A stretch of DNA of 64,000 nucleotides from Phycisphaeraceae bacterium D3-23 (GTDB taxonomy: Bacteria; Planctomycetota; Phycisphaerae; Phycisphaerales; Phycisphaeraceae): the NCBI GenBank assembly GCA_039555135.1, contig CP114179.1:2852001-2916000 (forward strand). The letters run 5' to 3'. Shown here in pieces: positions 40,465 to 47,729 of this stretch. The position numbers and the translations under genes are program-made. Within the stretch, counting starts at the first letter, position 1, and each line of letters opens with the position of its first letter. The notes under the pieces were generated by a model. It did not search any database. It was not told the DNA's origin and saw only the letters and a list, made by a program, of their open reading frames with translations.

Positions 40465-40479
40465 CCCGGTGCCGGCCTT

Positions 40480-40564
40480 GACGAGCCGCGACCGTCAGGG
40501 AGTGGACCCTGGGATTGAATGAGATCAAGTGGGTTGGTCCGCTCCCTTACGGTCGCGGCTCGTC
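40480..40564. repeat. Palindrome family D, copy 1
   Basis: GACGAGCCGCGACCGTCAGG faces CCTTACGGTCGCGGCTCGTC, with inner GAGTGGACC / GGTCCGCTC. It lies between convergent genes. Copy 2 is at 51771-51851. Confidence 0.85.
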
Positions 40565-40573
40565 GATTGCCGG

Positions 40574-40603
40574 GTCACTCGCTCACGCTTCGTGCTCCGA
40601 CGG
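40574..40603. repeat. Solitary right arm of family H, forming the end of a gene
   Basis: TCACTCGCTCACGCTTCGTG differs at only a few bases from the right arm of the element at 62344-62411. The glycosyltransferase stop codon (TGA, 40575-40577) and its last ~9 codons are inside it. Confidence 0.65.
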
Positions 40604-41333
40604 CATCCACTTCGCCCGTCTCCTTGCCCTTGTACCAATACCCACAAAACCGCCGCCAGCGCACGGCGAAGGGGAACACCAGAAACAGCAGCATCATCCC
40701 CGCGACGCGGAAGGTCTGGTCGGTCTTGCGGGCCGAGGTCTTGACCGTCGGCTCGCGCAGGATCGTCATCGGTTTGCCGCGTTGCCGGCCCAGTTTGCGG
40801 AGCTTGCGCCCCAGCCAGATCTCTTCGCTGGCGTAGACCGACTCGGGGAAGCCGCCCGCTTCCTCGAACGCGTCGCGCTGGCAGAAGAAGAAGCACCCGG
40901 CCGAGAGTCGGCACAGGCGCGACACGGTGTTCCAGAACCCCAGCACCAGCCGGACGGTGCAAGGCACCTCGGTGTCCATCTCGACGATCCCGCCCCCGCC
41001 GATTGCTCGGTCGTCGAGCATCAGCGTCACGGCTTGTTTCAATAGTTCGCCGGCGGGGGTCGTGTCGGCGTCGACAAAGATGAACGCATCGGAAATCGCG
41101 GCCTTCGCCCCGGCGTTGCGGGCCTTGGCGATCTGGTTGACCGGCTCGAAGACGACGGCTGCGCCGTGCTCGCGGGCGACTTGTGCGGTGGCGTCGGTCG
41201 AGTTGTTGTCGACGACGATGAGCTCGCCGGGCTGTCCGACCCGCGCCATGGCGTCGCGGATCAGCGGCAGCGTCCGCGCGAGCTGGTCCTGCTCGTTGTA
41301 GGCAGGGATGATGAGGGAGTAGTGTGGGGACAC
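40575..41333 (-). CDS. Family 2 glycosyltransferase
   Basis: A 252-residue GT-A enzyme: S-L-I-I-P-A-Y-N-E at the N-terminus, V-D-N-N-S-T-D, the metal motif V-D-A-D (near 90) and the E-E of Y-A-S-E-E-I-W-L-G. A C-terminal hydrophobic stretch (~215-235, A-G-M-M-L-L-F-L-V-F-P-F) may touch the membrane. Donor and acceptor unknown. I chose the GTG at 41333: TACAAT ends six bases before it, and an ATG further upstream (41396) lies inside palindrome G. Its last codons come from a repeat arm. Confidence 0.82.
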   Translation of the reverse strand: MSPHYSLIIPAYNEQDQLARTLPLIRDAMARVGQPGELIVVDNNSTDATAQVAREHGAAVVFEPVNQIAKARNAGAKAAISDAFIFVDADTTPAGELLKQAVTLMLDDRAIGGGGIVEMDTEVPCTVRLVLGFWNTVSRLCRLSAGCFFFCQRDAFEEAGGFPESVYASEEIWLGRKLRKLGRQRGKPMTILREPTVKTSARKTDQTFRVAGMMLLFLVFPFAVRWRRFCGYWYKGKETGEVDAVGARSVSE

Positions 41334-41339
41334 GCGGGG

Positions 41340-41345
41340 ATTGTA
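41340..41345 (-). promoter_or_regulatory. -10-like box, leaderless candidate with GTG start
   Basis: Minus strand TACAAT, CCCCGC, then GTG of the glycosyltransferase. It supports the GTG start. Confidence 0.45.
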
Positions 41346-41359
41346 GGCGGGGGTCTTTT

Positions 41360-41463
41360 GTAGGGTGGGTGGAGCGAGGCCGCGAGCGCAACCCACCGGG
41401 GGACTCGAGAGGGTTGGCAGCGCGCGGTGGGTTGCGCTCGCGGACTCGCTCCACCCACCCTAC
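41360..41463. repeat. Palindrome family G
   Basis: GTAGGGTGGGTGGAGCGAG faces CTCGCTCCACCCACCCTAC, and inner GCGAGCGCAACCCACC pairs with GGTGGGTTGCGCTCGC. Nearly perfect over ~40 bases per arm. Confidence 0.9.
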
Positions 41464-41469
41464 GTCAGG

Positions 41470-42501
41470 TCACACCTGCCCGACGAGGCGGTAGCGTTTG
41501 CCGAGGTTGAGGATGCGGGTGAGGAGTTTGTCGTAGGGGAGACCGGCGGTCTCGGCGGACTCGGCGAAGTCTTCGCCGTAGGCGAGCTGTGGGTTGGGAT
41601 TGGCCTCGAGGAGGTAGGCCTTGCCATCGGGTGCCAGGCGGAAGTCCATGCGGGCGTAGCCGGAGAGCTGGAGCGCGCGGTAGGCGCGCTTGGCGAGCTT
41701 GGGCAGTTGGTCCGCCAGGCCGTTGGGCAGGTCTTTGGCCTGGCCGGTGTCGAGCTTGATCTTCTTCTGGTAGTCGGCGTCCCACTTGACTTTAGTCGTC
41801 GCGATGCGCGGTGCGCCTTCGCGGAGGGTGCCGAAGTCCATCTCCCAGACGGGGAGTGTGTCGAGGCGCTGGTTGCCGATGACGCCGACGTAGAGCTCTC
41901 GGCCGTCGACGTACTGCTCGGCGATGGCGTCGGTGCCGATGGTGCGGTGGATGTAGGCGACGCGTTCGGTGAGCTGCTCGTCGCTGGTGACGACGCTGGC
42001 CTCGCTGATGCCGACGCTGCCTTCTTCGGTGAGCGACTTGACGAAGAGCGGGTACGGCAGATTCTTGGGCCGGCGGACCTTGCGCGGGCCCAGCGGGTAG
42101 ACGTGGAAGCGCGGCACGGGGATGCGGTGGTACCGGCAGATCATCTTCGAGACGGCTTTGTTGTGCGCGAGCATGAGCCCGCGCGGGTTGCAGCCGGTGT
42201 AGGGCTGGCGGATCGCTTCGAGGTAGGCGGCGACGTGCGCATCGAATACGCCGACGCCCGCGAACTCTTCGAGGAGGTTGAAGACGACGTGGGGTTTGTG
42301 TTCGTCGATGGCTTCACGGATGCGGGTGAGGTCGCTGGAGACGCCGAGCACGCGGGTGTCGTGGCCCATATCGCGGAGGGTGGCGGTGACATCGAACTCG
42401 GTCTTGAAGGGTGCCATCTGCGCATCGGTGAGCCCATCGATCGTGTCGGGCGGGACACAGTCGGGGTGGGACAGGAGCAGGATGCGTTGCTTGGCGGGCA
42501 T
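41470..42501 (-). CDS. ATP-grasp ligase, D-Ala-D-Ala ligase-like
   Basis: A 343-residue ATP-grasp enzyme that should activate a carboxylate as acyl-phosphate and join it to an amine. The ATP-grasp core runs ~120-335: P-L-F-V-K-S-L-T-E-E-G-S-V-G-I with the Lys and Gly-rich loop, E-Q-Y-V-D-G-R-E-L, and the metal-binding end R-M-D-F-R-L-A...L-L-E-A-N-P-N-P. The N-terminal ~110 residues resemble the D-Ala-D-Ala ligase subdomain (H-V-V-F-N-L-L-E-E). It differs enough from true Ddl (for example Y-T-G-C-N-P-R-G in place of Y-T-G-S) that another amino-acid or peptide substrate is likely. Its neighbours are a metallopeptidase and a transglutaminase-like protein. Confidence 0.85.
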   Translation of the reverse strand: MPAKQRILLLSHPDCVPPDTIDGLTDAQMAPFKTEFDVTATLRDMGHDTRVLGVSSDLTRIREAIDEHKPHVVFNLLEEFAGVGVFDAHVAAYLEAIRQPYTGCNPRGLMLAHNKAVSKMICRYHRIPVPRFHVYPLGPRKVRRPKNLPYPLFVKSLTEEGSVGISEASVVTSDEQLTERVAYIHRTIGTDAIAEQYVDGRELYVGVIGNQRLDTLPVWEMDFGTLREGAPRIATTKVKWDADYQKKIKLDTGQAKDLPNGLADQLPKLAKRAYRALQLSGYARMDFRLAPDGKAYLLEANPNPQLAYGEDFAESAETAGLPYDKLLTRILNLGKRYRLVGQV

Positions 42502-42649
42502 AGTGTGGCTGCGGGTGTTTCGGGCGTCACCTTAGGATCGACCCATCCTATGCCCGGGTTGCGGGGCAATAAGGGCGGCGCAGCAAGCCGATAACCCGGG
42601 GCCAGCGGGGCGTGAGCGCGACGCGGTTTTATCGGGGTGGGTCCGAGAA

Positions 42650-42786
42650 GAGTTGTTAGGGGTTAGGGCCTAGGGCCTGGGTTGGAGCGCGCAACCCGGA
42701 CGTTTTTCGGTCTGGATGGGCAGACGGTCTCCTGTTGGTGATGCGATCTCCCAACCTAGGCCCTAGGCCCTAGCGCCTAACTACTC
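42650..42786. repeat. TAGGGCC / GGCCCTA dyad (family T, copy 4)
   Basis: GTTAGGGCCTAGGGCCTGGG faces CCTAGGCCCTAGGCCCTAGC. The outer ends are GAGTTGTTAG / CTAACTACTC, and the loop is ~65 bases. It fills most of the gap between the ligase and peptidase genes. Confidence 0.85.
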
Positions 42787-42787
42787 C

Positions 42788-43834
42788 TCACAGCGCGACC
42801 GGGTGGTGGCCGGCGTGGAGGTAGTTCATGGTCTGGACGGTGAGCATCATGCGCGCGTCGCGTTTGGCCTGGGCTTCGGGGACGGCGAGGCGGAGCTTGA
42901 GCTCTTTGCTGCGGTCGATCATGTCTCGGAGGACCTGGTCGATCGAGTAGGCGTGCGCGCCGGTCCATCGGGCGACGTCGTTGCGCAGTTCGGGCCGGAC
43001 CTTGCGGAGGAAGCTGGCGGCGGTGGGGCGTAGCCGAAAGTCGGGTTCGGCGCTGAAGATCTTGAGCAGGTCGCGGTCATAGAAGTCGGGGAAGCTGTCG
43101 GCGTAGAACCAGCGGCGGGCCTGGTAGTGCGCTTCGAGCGTGGCCTTGAGCTGGCTGAGCGGCTCGACCTTGCGGCGCGAGCGGACGGGCGGCGGCTTGT
43201 TGCCGATCTCGTCGATGACCTCGTCGAGGTACTCGAGCTTGCGCAGCGCGGGCCAGCCGGCGTAGGTCTTGCGCCAGCGCGCGGGCTGGCCCAGCCAGAC
43301 GGCGAAGGTCTCGGCGAAGTCCTCGGCCGGGTGGGCCTGGGCGTACCACGCGTCGAGGTGGGTGACGAAGTCGCGCGAGGCGGGGTCGGGCTTGTAGGCC
43401 TCGGGGTAGGGCTCGGCGACGGAGCCGAAGACCTCGCGGAATTTTTGACGGCGGTGCAGGCGGTAAGCGGAGCAGAGGGTGTGGCCCGCCTCGTGGCGGA
43501 GGATGCGCATGCAGGTGCGGCGGGTGCCGCCCTCGACGGTGAGCATCTGCGATTTTTCGAGTTTCGCGAGGCGGGGGTGGGCGAGGTAGAAGGGGACCGC
43601 GATCCCGGGGACGCCGTCCGGGCTGAACCACTCGGACGAGAGCCAGGCGTGCGGGGCAAATCGTTTGACCCCGCGTCGGGCGAGCTCGTCGTTGAGCTGA
43701 TTGAGGTGGGCGACGAGGTCCGGGCAGTCGGCGAGCTCGACGCCGAGGTCGCACAGGCGAAGCTGCATCAGGCGTTGGTCGGGCCAGCTCGCCCAGCGCG
43801 GGGCGGCGGATTTGGTTTTCGGGGCTCGCGGCAC
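42788..43834 (-). CDS. Putative zinc metallopeptidase
   Basis: A 348-residue soluble protein. H114-E-A-G-H118 in R-I-L-R-H-E-A-G-H-T-L gives a gluzincin-like zinc site, and E-D-F-A-E-T-F-A-V-W (~171-180) likely supplies the third ligand, the pattern of the 'putative zinc-binding metallopeptidase' family (Peptidase_Mx-like). The C-terminal ~120 residues are helical and basic. No signal peptide. The start is GTG at 43834; TAGAAT ends seven bases before it. It follows the transglutaminase-like gene and precedes the ATP-grasp gene on the same strand. Substrate unknown. Confidence 0.78.
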   Translation of the reverse strand: MPRAPKTKSAAPRWASWPDQRLMQLRLCDLGVELADCPDLVAHLNQLNDELARRGVKRFAPHAWLSSEWFSPDGVPGIAVPFYLAHPRLAKLEKSQMLTVEGGTRRTCMRILRHEAGHTLCSAYRLHRRQKFREVFGSVAEPYPEAYKPDPASRDFVTHLDAWYAQAHPAEDFAETFAVWLGQPARWRKTYAGWPALRKLEYLDEVIDEIGNKPPPVRSRRKVEPLSQLKATLEAHYQARRWFYADSFPDFYDRDLLKIFSAEPDFRLRPTAASFLRKVRPELRNDVARWTGAHAYSIDQVLRDMIDRSKELKLRLAVPEAQAKRDARMMLTVQTMNYLHAGHHPVAL

Positions 43835-43841
43835 GGGGTCG

Positions 43842-43847
43842 ATTCTA
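43842..43847 (-). promoter_or_regulatory. -10-like box, leaderless candidate with GTG start
   Basis: Minus strand TAGAAT, CGACCCC, then GTG of the peptidase gene. No ribosome-binding site. Confidence 0.45.
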
Positions 43848-43860
43848 ACGCGCGGGAGGC

Positions 43861-43897
43861 GGCACCCACGGATGGAATCCGTGGGCTTCGGGGTGCA
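43861..43897. repeat. Family E hairpin, copy 2
   Basis: GGCACCCACGGATGGAATCC then GTGGGCTTCGGGGTGC; the core CCCACGGAT / ATCCGTGGG matches copy 1 at 46556. Confidence 0.8.
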
Positions 43898-43978
43898 ACA
43901 TTTTTTTGGCGTCGCGGAATAGAAGCGGGGATGCGTGTGTTGTGCGTGTGTCTCTTGGAAAAAACGCCCACCCCCTCA

Positions 43979-44018
43979 GGCCCGCGGAGTCTTACCCCAG
44001 TTCCGCGGGCCGCTTTTT
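43979..44018. terminator. Strong hairpin followed by T-tract, no plus-strand gene
   Basis: GGCCCGCGGA (43979-43988) and TCCGCGGGCC (44002-44011), then GCTTTTT. In plus orientation it looks like an intrinsic terminator, yet no plus-strand coding gene precedes it. A short RNA from about 43900 is one explanation. In minus orientation a T6 run follows only after ~20 bases. Confidence 0.5.
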
Positions 44019-44131
44019 GTGGGCTAGGGTCTAGATTTGGGCATTGAGACAACGCGCGACATAACTGCTAGAGCGGAGACATCTGGCTTAGCTGTGCATT
44101 GGATCGCGCTAGACCTTAGACCCTAACCCCG
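44019..44131. repeat. AGGGTCT / AGACCCT dyad (family T, copy 5)
   Basis: GTGGGCTAGGGTCTAGATTT faces GCTAGACCTTAGACCCTAAC across a ~60-base loop. It ends beside the stop codon of the SirB1-type gene. Confidence 0.7.
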
Positions 44132-44133
44132 AC

Positions 44134-44850
44134 TCACACGTTTTCCTCGATCATCCGGGTCATCTCGAGCATGGCGGCGGTGTCGCGGTGCTGGTCGCGG
44201 CGTTCGAAGCCGGCGATGAGGTTTCGGATGAGGCGGAGCAGCCACTGCTTGTGGCTGGCGATGGGGAGCGGCTCGCCGTCTTCGAGGAAGGCGTGGGGCG
44301 AGGTCTGACGGACGCGATGCATCGCTTCGGCCCGCGTGAGCAGTCGGCCGCCGGCGAAGGGGTCGATGAAGGTGATGGGGTCGTCGCCGACGACCTGGCT
44401 GGTGGCGTCGGCGGGCAGGGCGGCGAGGAAGTGGCCCGGGGCATTGATGCCGTAGCACGGGACGCCGACGCCGTCGAGCACGGCCTTGTAGACCAGCGCC
44501 AGCGTGATGGGCAGCCCCAGCCGGGTGCGGAGCACGCTGCCCAGGTAGCTGTTGCGTGGGTTGTCGTAGTCGCCGAGGTTGCCACGGAAGCGGGCTTCCT
44601 CGAACAGGACTTCGTGTGTATGTGCGACCAGGGCTCGGGTGTTGTTGGGGTTGTGGATGCGGTCGAGGATTTGTCGGGCGTAGTCGTCGAGCTCGATCTC
44701 GACGTTGATGATGTCGGCGTGGTCGAGCTCGTGCATCGAGACCGCCACGGCCGAGCGCACCAGCCCGCGCGTCGTCTCCAGCTCGGGGAGCTGGTCACGC
44801 AGCGCGGTGAACGCATCAAGTCGGCAGTGGAGCGGTTCGTGCAGGGGCAA
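44134..44850 (-). CDS. SirB1-type transglutaminase-like protein
   Basis: A 238-residue soluble protein with a transglutaminase-like SirB1 fold. The typical core is seen: N-P-N-N-T-R-A-L, then N-S-Y-L-G-S-V-L-R-T-R-L-G-L-P-I-T-L-A-L-V-Y (the usual Cys-bearing helix is here without Cys), V-P-C-Y-G-I-N-A-P-G-H-F-L and a late F-I-D-P-F-A-G-G. The loss of the classical nucleophile is common in SirB1 proteins, so it may bind rather than cleave. The start appears to be TTG at 44850, with no clear ribosome-binding site, so it is uncertain. It lies 61 bases after a small membrane-protein gene. Confidence 0.78.
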   Translation of the reverse strand: MPLHEPLHCRLDAFTALRDQLPELETTRGLVRSAVAVSMHELDHADIINVEIELDDYARQILDRIHNPNNTRALVAHTHEVLFEEARFRGNLGDYDNPRNSYLGSVLRTRLGLPITLALVYKAVLDGVGVPCYGINAPGHFLAALPADATSQVVGDDPITFIDPFAGGRLLTRAEAMHRVRQTSPHAFLEDGEPLPIASHKQWLLRLIRNLIAGFERRDQHRDTAAMLEMTRMIEENV

Positions 44851-44911
44851 GGCGGTGTCCGGGTTCGTTGTGGCGGGCGATCGGGTCAGCGGCTGTGCAT
44901 ATTATGCGCTG

Positions 44912-45310
44912 TCAATCGGTTTCGGTCTTGCCGGTGACTTTTTCGACTTTGCGTTTTCGGCGGGCTGCGACGAATGTCTGGATTGCGGCGAATAGGTAAA
45001 GCCCGGAGACGGTGACGGTGACGAAGATGCGGATGAGCTTGAGGCCCTGGTCGCCCTGGAGCTCGGTCGCCAGGAAGCTGATGAGCAGCCAGAGCGGGAC
45101 CAGGACGCCGGCCAGGGCGAGCAGGACCGCGGCGTGCATGAGGTGCATGCGGAGGTTTTTCTTGATGAGCGCGGCGACACCGCAGCCCAGGGCCAGCAGG
45201 CCGAGCACCGCCGGGAGCAGGCCGATCAGTTCGGGCTCGTCGGCGCTGGCGTAGGTGCCGATGCTGGCGACCATCAGGATGAGTCCGAACACGATCGTGG
45301 CCAGGGGCAT
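44912..45310 (-). CDS. Four-helix membrane protein, unknown
   Basis: A 132-residue protein with hydrophobic helices at about 3-20, 30-48, 57-82 and 92-112, then a basic cytoplasmic tail (A-R-R-K-R-K-V-E-K). GGAG lies six bases before the ATG, and TACAAT about 25 bases upstream may be its -10. No family recognised. It is divergent from the FKBP gene and may be co-transcribed with the SirB1-type gene. Confidence 0.7.
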   Translation of the reverse strand: MPLATIVFGLILMVASIGTYASADEPELIGLLPAVLGLLALGCGVAALIKKNLRMHLMHAAVLLALAGVLVPLWLLISFLATELQGDQGLKLIRIFVTVTVSGLYLFAAIQTFVAARRKRKVEKVTGKTETD

Positions 45311-45455
45311 AGTCGGCTCCGTTGTGGTTGGCGGCATTGTAGGCCAAGGTCGGGCGGGCGACGTGGCGTATAATGCCGGGCCCAATCGACGTCCTACCCA
45401 CAGGCCCGGCTCGCGAGCAGCCGCCGCCGATCACCCCAACTCCTGGAGCAGTTGT

Positions 45456-46544
45456 ATGTACCGCAGAACCGCCAGCGGCCTCGTCGCCGCCGTCGCCCTC
45501 CTCACCGCCGGCACCTGGGCCGCCGTCGTCGCCCAAGACGACGCCGCCGAACCCCACGACCACAGCCCGTCCGCCATCCACCGCGAAGACGGCACGCACT
45601 ACGAACTCGACGACCCCGAGGCCTACCCCGACCCCGCCGGGTTTGAGTCGATGGACGCGCGGGTGAGCAACGTCATCGGCCGGATCGACGGCGGGCAGAT
45701 CACCCGCAACGTCGAAGACCTCGACCTTGAGGCCTACGAAGCGGGCATCCGCACCGGCGCCGCGGAAGACAACGACGACCGCGCCGCGGGCTACGAGCTT
45801 GGGCGCAACATCGTCCGCGCCCAGCCGGAGGCCGACATCGATGCGTTGGTCGAAGGTATCCGCATGGCCGCGGCCGAGGACAACGAGAGCCGGGCGATGG
45901 GCTACCTCATCGGCAACGGCTACCGCAACCGCGACGTCGAGCTCGCGGCCGACCAGTACATGGCGGGCGTCCGCGAGGCCCTCGCCGTCCTCGCCGCCGA
46001 AGAGGCCGGCGAAGAGCGGCCCGAGACGGTGCTGACCGACGAAGAGATCCAGGAAACCGTCCAGGCCTTCAGCTACCTGATCCAGCAACGCCAGCTCGAG
46101 AAGCTGCTCGAAGAAGGCGCCGAGTACCGCGCGGAGTTGATGGCCGAGGAAGAGGGCTGGGTCGAGACCGAGTCGGGCCTGATGTACCGCGTGGTCGAAG
46201 AAGGTGAAGGCGAAAGCCCCGACGCCAACGACGTTGTCACCTGCCACTACGAAGGCACACTCGCAGACGGTACGGTTTTCGACAGCTCGTACCAGCGCGG
46301 CGAGCCGGCCGAGTTCTCGCTCAACCGCGTCATCGGCGGGTGGACCGAGGGCGTCCAGCTCATGAACGTCGGCTCGAAGTACGAGTTCGTCATCCCCCCC
46401 GGCCTGGCCTACGGCGAACGCGGCTACCCCGACCCCCGCGGCGGCGGCATCCCCCAGAACGCCACGCTCCGCTTCACCATCGAGTTGCTCGGCTTCGCGG
46501 CGACCCCCAACGTCGAAGACGACCGCGAACCCCTGGGCGACTGA
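45456..46544 (+). CDS. Exported FKBP-type peptidyl-prolyl isomerase
   Basis: Catalyses proline isomerisation during folding of exported proteins. The 362-residue protein has a signal peptide (1-26, ending V-V-A-Q). A dimerisation-type N-terminal region (~85-195) contains two consecutive copies of the helical motif E-D-N-x-x-R-A-x-G-Y-x-x-G. A long helix is followed by the FKBP domain (~240-350: V-T-C-H-Y-E-G-T-L-A-D-G-T-V-F-D-S-S, F-S-L-N-R-V-I-G-G-W, E-F-V-I-P-P-G-L-A-Y-G-E-R-G). Catalytic aromatic positions look intact. GGAG precedes the ATG at 45456; TATAAT is at 45369-45374. Confidence 0.93.
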   Translation: MYRRTASGLVAAVALLTAGTWAAVVAQDDAAEPHDHSPSAIHREDGTHYELDDPEAYPDPAGFESMDARVSNVIGRIDGGQITRNVEDLDLEAYEAGIRTGAAEDNDDRAAGYELGRNIVRAQPEADIDALVEGIRMAAAEDNESRAMGYLIGNGYRNRDVELAADQYMAGVREALAVLAAEEAGEERPETVLTDEEIQETVQAFSYLIQQRQLEKLLEEGAEYRAELMAEEEGWVETESGLMYRVVEEGEGESPDANDVVTCHYEGTLADGTVFDSSYQRGEPAEFSLNRVIGGWTEGVQLMNVGSKYEFVIPPGLAYGERGYPDPRGGGIPQNATLRFTIELLGFAATPNVEDDREPLGD

Positions 46545-46555
46545 TCATGCAAGGC

Positions 46556-46606
46556 GAAGCCCACGGATTGCATCCGTGGGACCCACAGATGAAATCTGTG
46601 GGCTTC
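46556..46606. repeat. Family E hairpins, copy 1
   Basis: Two adjacent hairpins, CCCACGGAT / ATCCGTGGG and CCCACAGAT / ATCTGTGGG, bounded by GAAG / CTTC so that the unit is itself a palindrome. Confidence 0.85.
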
Positions 46607-46642
46607 AGATAGACCGCCGGATTGCACGCAAGCCCTCCACCA

Positions 46643-46671
46643 AGCCCCCGCGCTCCGGCGCGGGGCTTTTT
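46643..46671 (+). terminator. Intrinsic terminator after the FKBP gene
   Basis: AGCCCCCGCGC-TCCG-GCGCGGGGCT followed by TTTTT. Confidence 0.85.
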
Positions 46672-46717
46672 CATACGCGCAAGAACCCGCCGACAGGCAG
46701 GATGACTGTCCCACCGA

Positions 46718-46723
46718 TAAACT
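46718..46723 (+). promoter_or_regulatory. -10-like box, leaderless candidate
   Basis: TAAACT, GACTCT, then the ATG at 46730. No ribosome-binding site. Confidence 0.4.
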
Positions 46724-46729
46724 GACTCT

Positions 46730-47530
46730 ATGCAAGAACTCACCCTCCCCGGCCGGATGATCCTGCTGCCCGGCTACGGCTGCGACGGCCGCGTCTTCGG
46801 CCCCCAGCGCCGCGCGTTCGGCGACCGGCTCGAAACGCCCGACTGGCTCAAACCCGAGGCCGGCGAATCGATCGGGCACTATGCCGAGCGCTGGGCCCAG
46901 TTATTGAGCAAGCCCGGCGATGACCGGCCCCTCGCGCTGGGCGGGCTCTCGCTGGGCGGTGTCGTCGCGCAGGAGATGGCCCGTGTCATCGAGCCCACGC
47001 CGAGCGTCGTCTTGCTGATCGCCAGCACGCAGAAGCCCGACCGCTGGCGGCTGCCGGTCCAGCTCGGCGAGTTGTTTGGCCGCTTCGTGCCGGCCGCGTC
47101 GGCGAACAAGGTCGCATCGCTGATGTCGCTCGGATACGCCATGCGTGACGGGCTCGACGACGACGGCAAGAAGCTTGCACGCGCGATGGCCAAGGACATG
47201 GACCCCGCGTTTATCAAGTGGGCCGGCCGGGCCGCGCTCGACTGGCCCGGGGTCAAGCCCACCGACCGCGCGATGCCACCGACCTACCACATCCACGGCC
47301 AGCACGACTGGGTCATCGACGCCGCCGACCAGGCGGACGAAGTCATCGAGCTGGGCCGACACACGATCAACCTCACGCACCCGTCCTCCGTGAACCGGTT
47401 CCTGTTCGAGCACTTCATGAAGCACGTGCCCGGCGTGCAGGACGAGTACCCCGACATCGAGAATCCGCGACTGACCGCCCAGCGCCGCCTGGTCCTCGAA
47501 GGCGCCCCGGCCGGGACGCCGATGGTGTAG
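46730..47530 (+). CDS. Alpha/beta hydrolase
   Basis: A 266-residue cytosolic hydrolase. The nucleophile elbow is G-G-L-S-L-G-G with Ser74; Y-H-I-H-G-Q-H-D-W-V-I holds the acid Asp, and I-N-L-T-H-P the likely His. M-I-L-L-P-G-Y-G-C-D-G gives the oxyanion strand. It could be an esterase, thioesterase or BioH-like enzyme; nothing nearby tells. Length and motif order are typical. A -10-like box is placed six bases before the ATG. Confidence 0.85.
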   Translation: MQELTLPGRMILLPGYGCDGRVFGPQRRAFGDRLETPDWLKPEAGESIGHYAERWAQLLSKPGDDRPLALGGLSLGGVVAQEMARVIEPTPSVVLLIASTQKPDRWRLPVQLGELFGRFVPAASANKVASLMSLGYAMRDGLDDDGKKLARAMAKDMDPAFIKWAGRAALDWPGVKPTDRAMPPTYHIHGQHDWVIDAADQADEVIELGRHTINLTHPSSVNRFLFEHFMKHVPGVQDEYPDIENPRLTAQRRLVLEGAPAGTPMV

Positions 47531-47556
47531 GGCGCATCCCAGAAAGAATTTTATCC

Positions 47557-47665
47557 GTGGGTGCCACACAACTGCCCGTAGGGCTGCTGTGTGCAACGAA
47601 ACAAATACGGTTGGCATCGCGGCACACAAGCAGGCCTGCGGACAGGCCAGTTGTGTGGCACCCAC
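47557..47665. repeat. Palindrome family B, copy 2
   Basis: GTGGGTGCCACACAACTG faces CAGTTGTGTGGCACCCAC; the inner arms differ from copy 1 in loop sequence but keep CTGCTGTGTGC / GCACACAAGCAG. Between convergent genes, next to a true terminator. Confidence 0.9.
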
Positions 47666-47673
47666 GTCTTATG

Positions 47674-47702
47674 AAAAAACACCCCCGGCCATCCGGGGGT
47701 GT
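47674..47702 (-). terminator. Intrinsic terminator of the HspQ-like gene
   Basis: Minus strand: AACACCCCCGG-ATGG-CCGGGGGTGTT followed by TTTT. Confidence 0.85.
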
Positions 47703-47729
47703 TGTGCTGACTCATGTTGTCGTCTGCCC

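Noticed and set aside
43931-44036. Short plus-strand frame before the 43979 hairpin, like an attenuator leader peptide
   Set aside because: No biosynthetic gene follows on the plus strand, and the frame has no run of a regulatory amino acid or good ribosome-binding site.
47415-47669. Short open frames across family B palindromes (also at 13259, 22841, 56491)
   Set aside because: They read through repeat arms, start and end at random points, and recur in the same translation wherever the repeat occurs. Such peptides are annotation artefacts.
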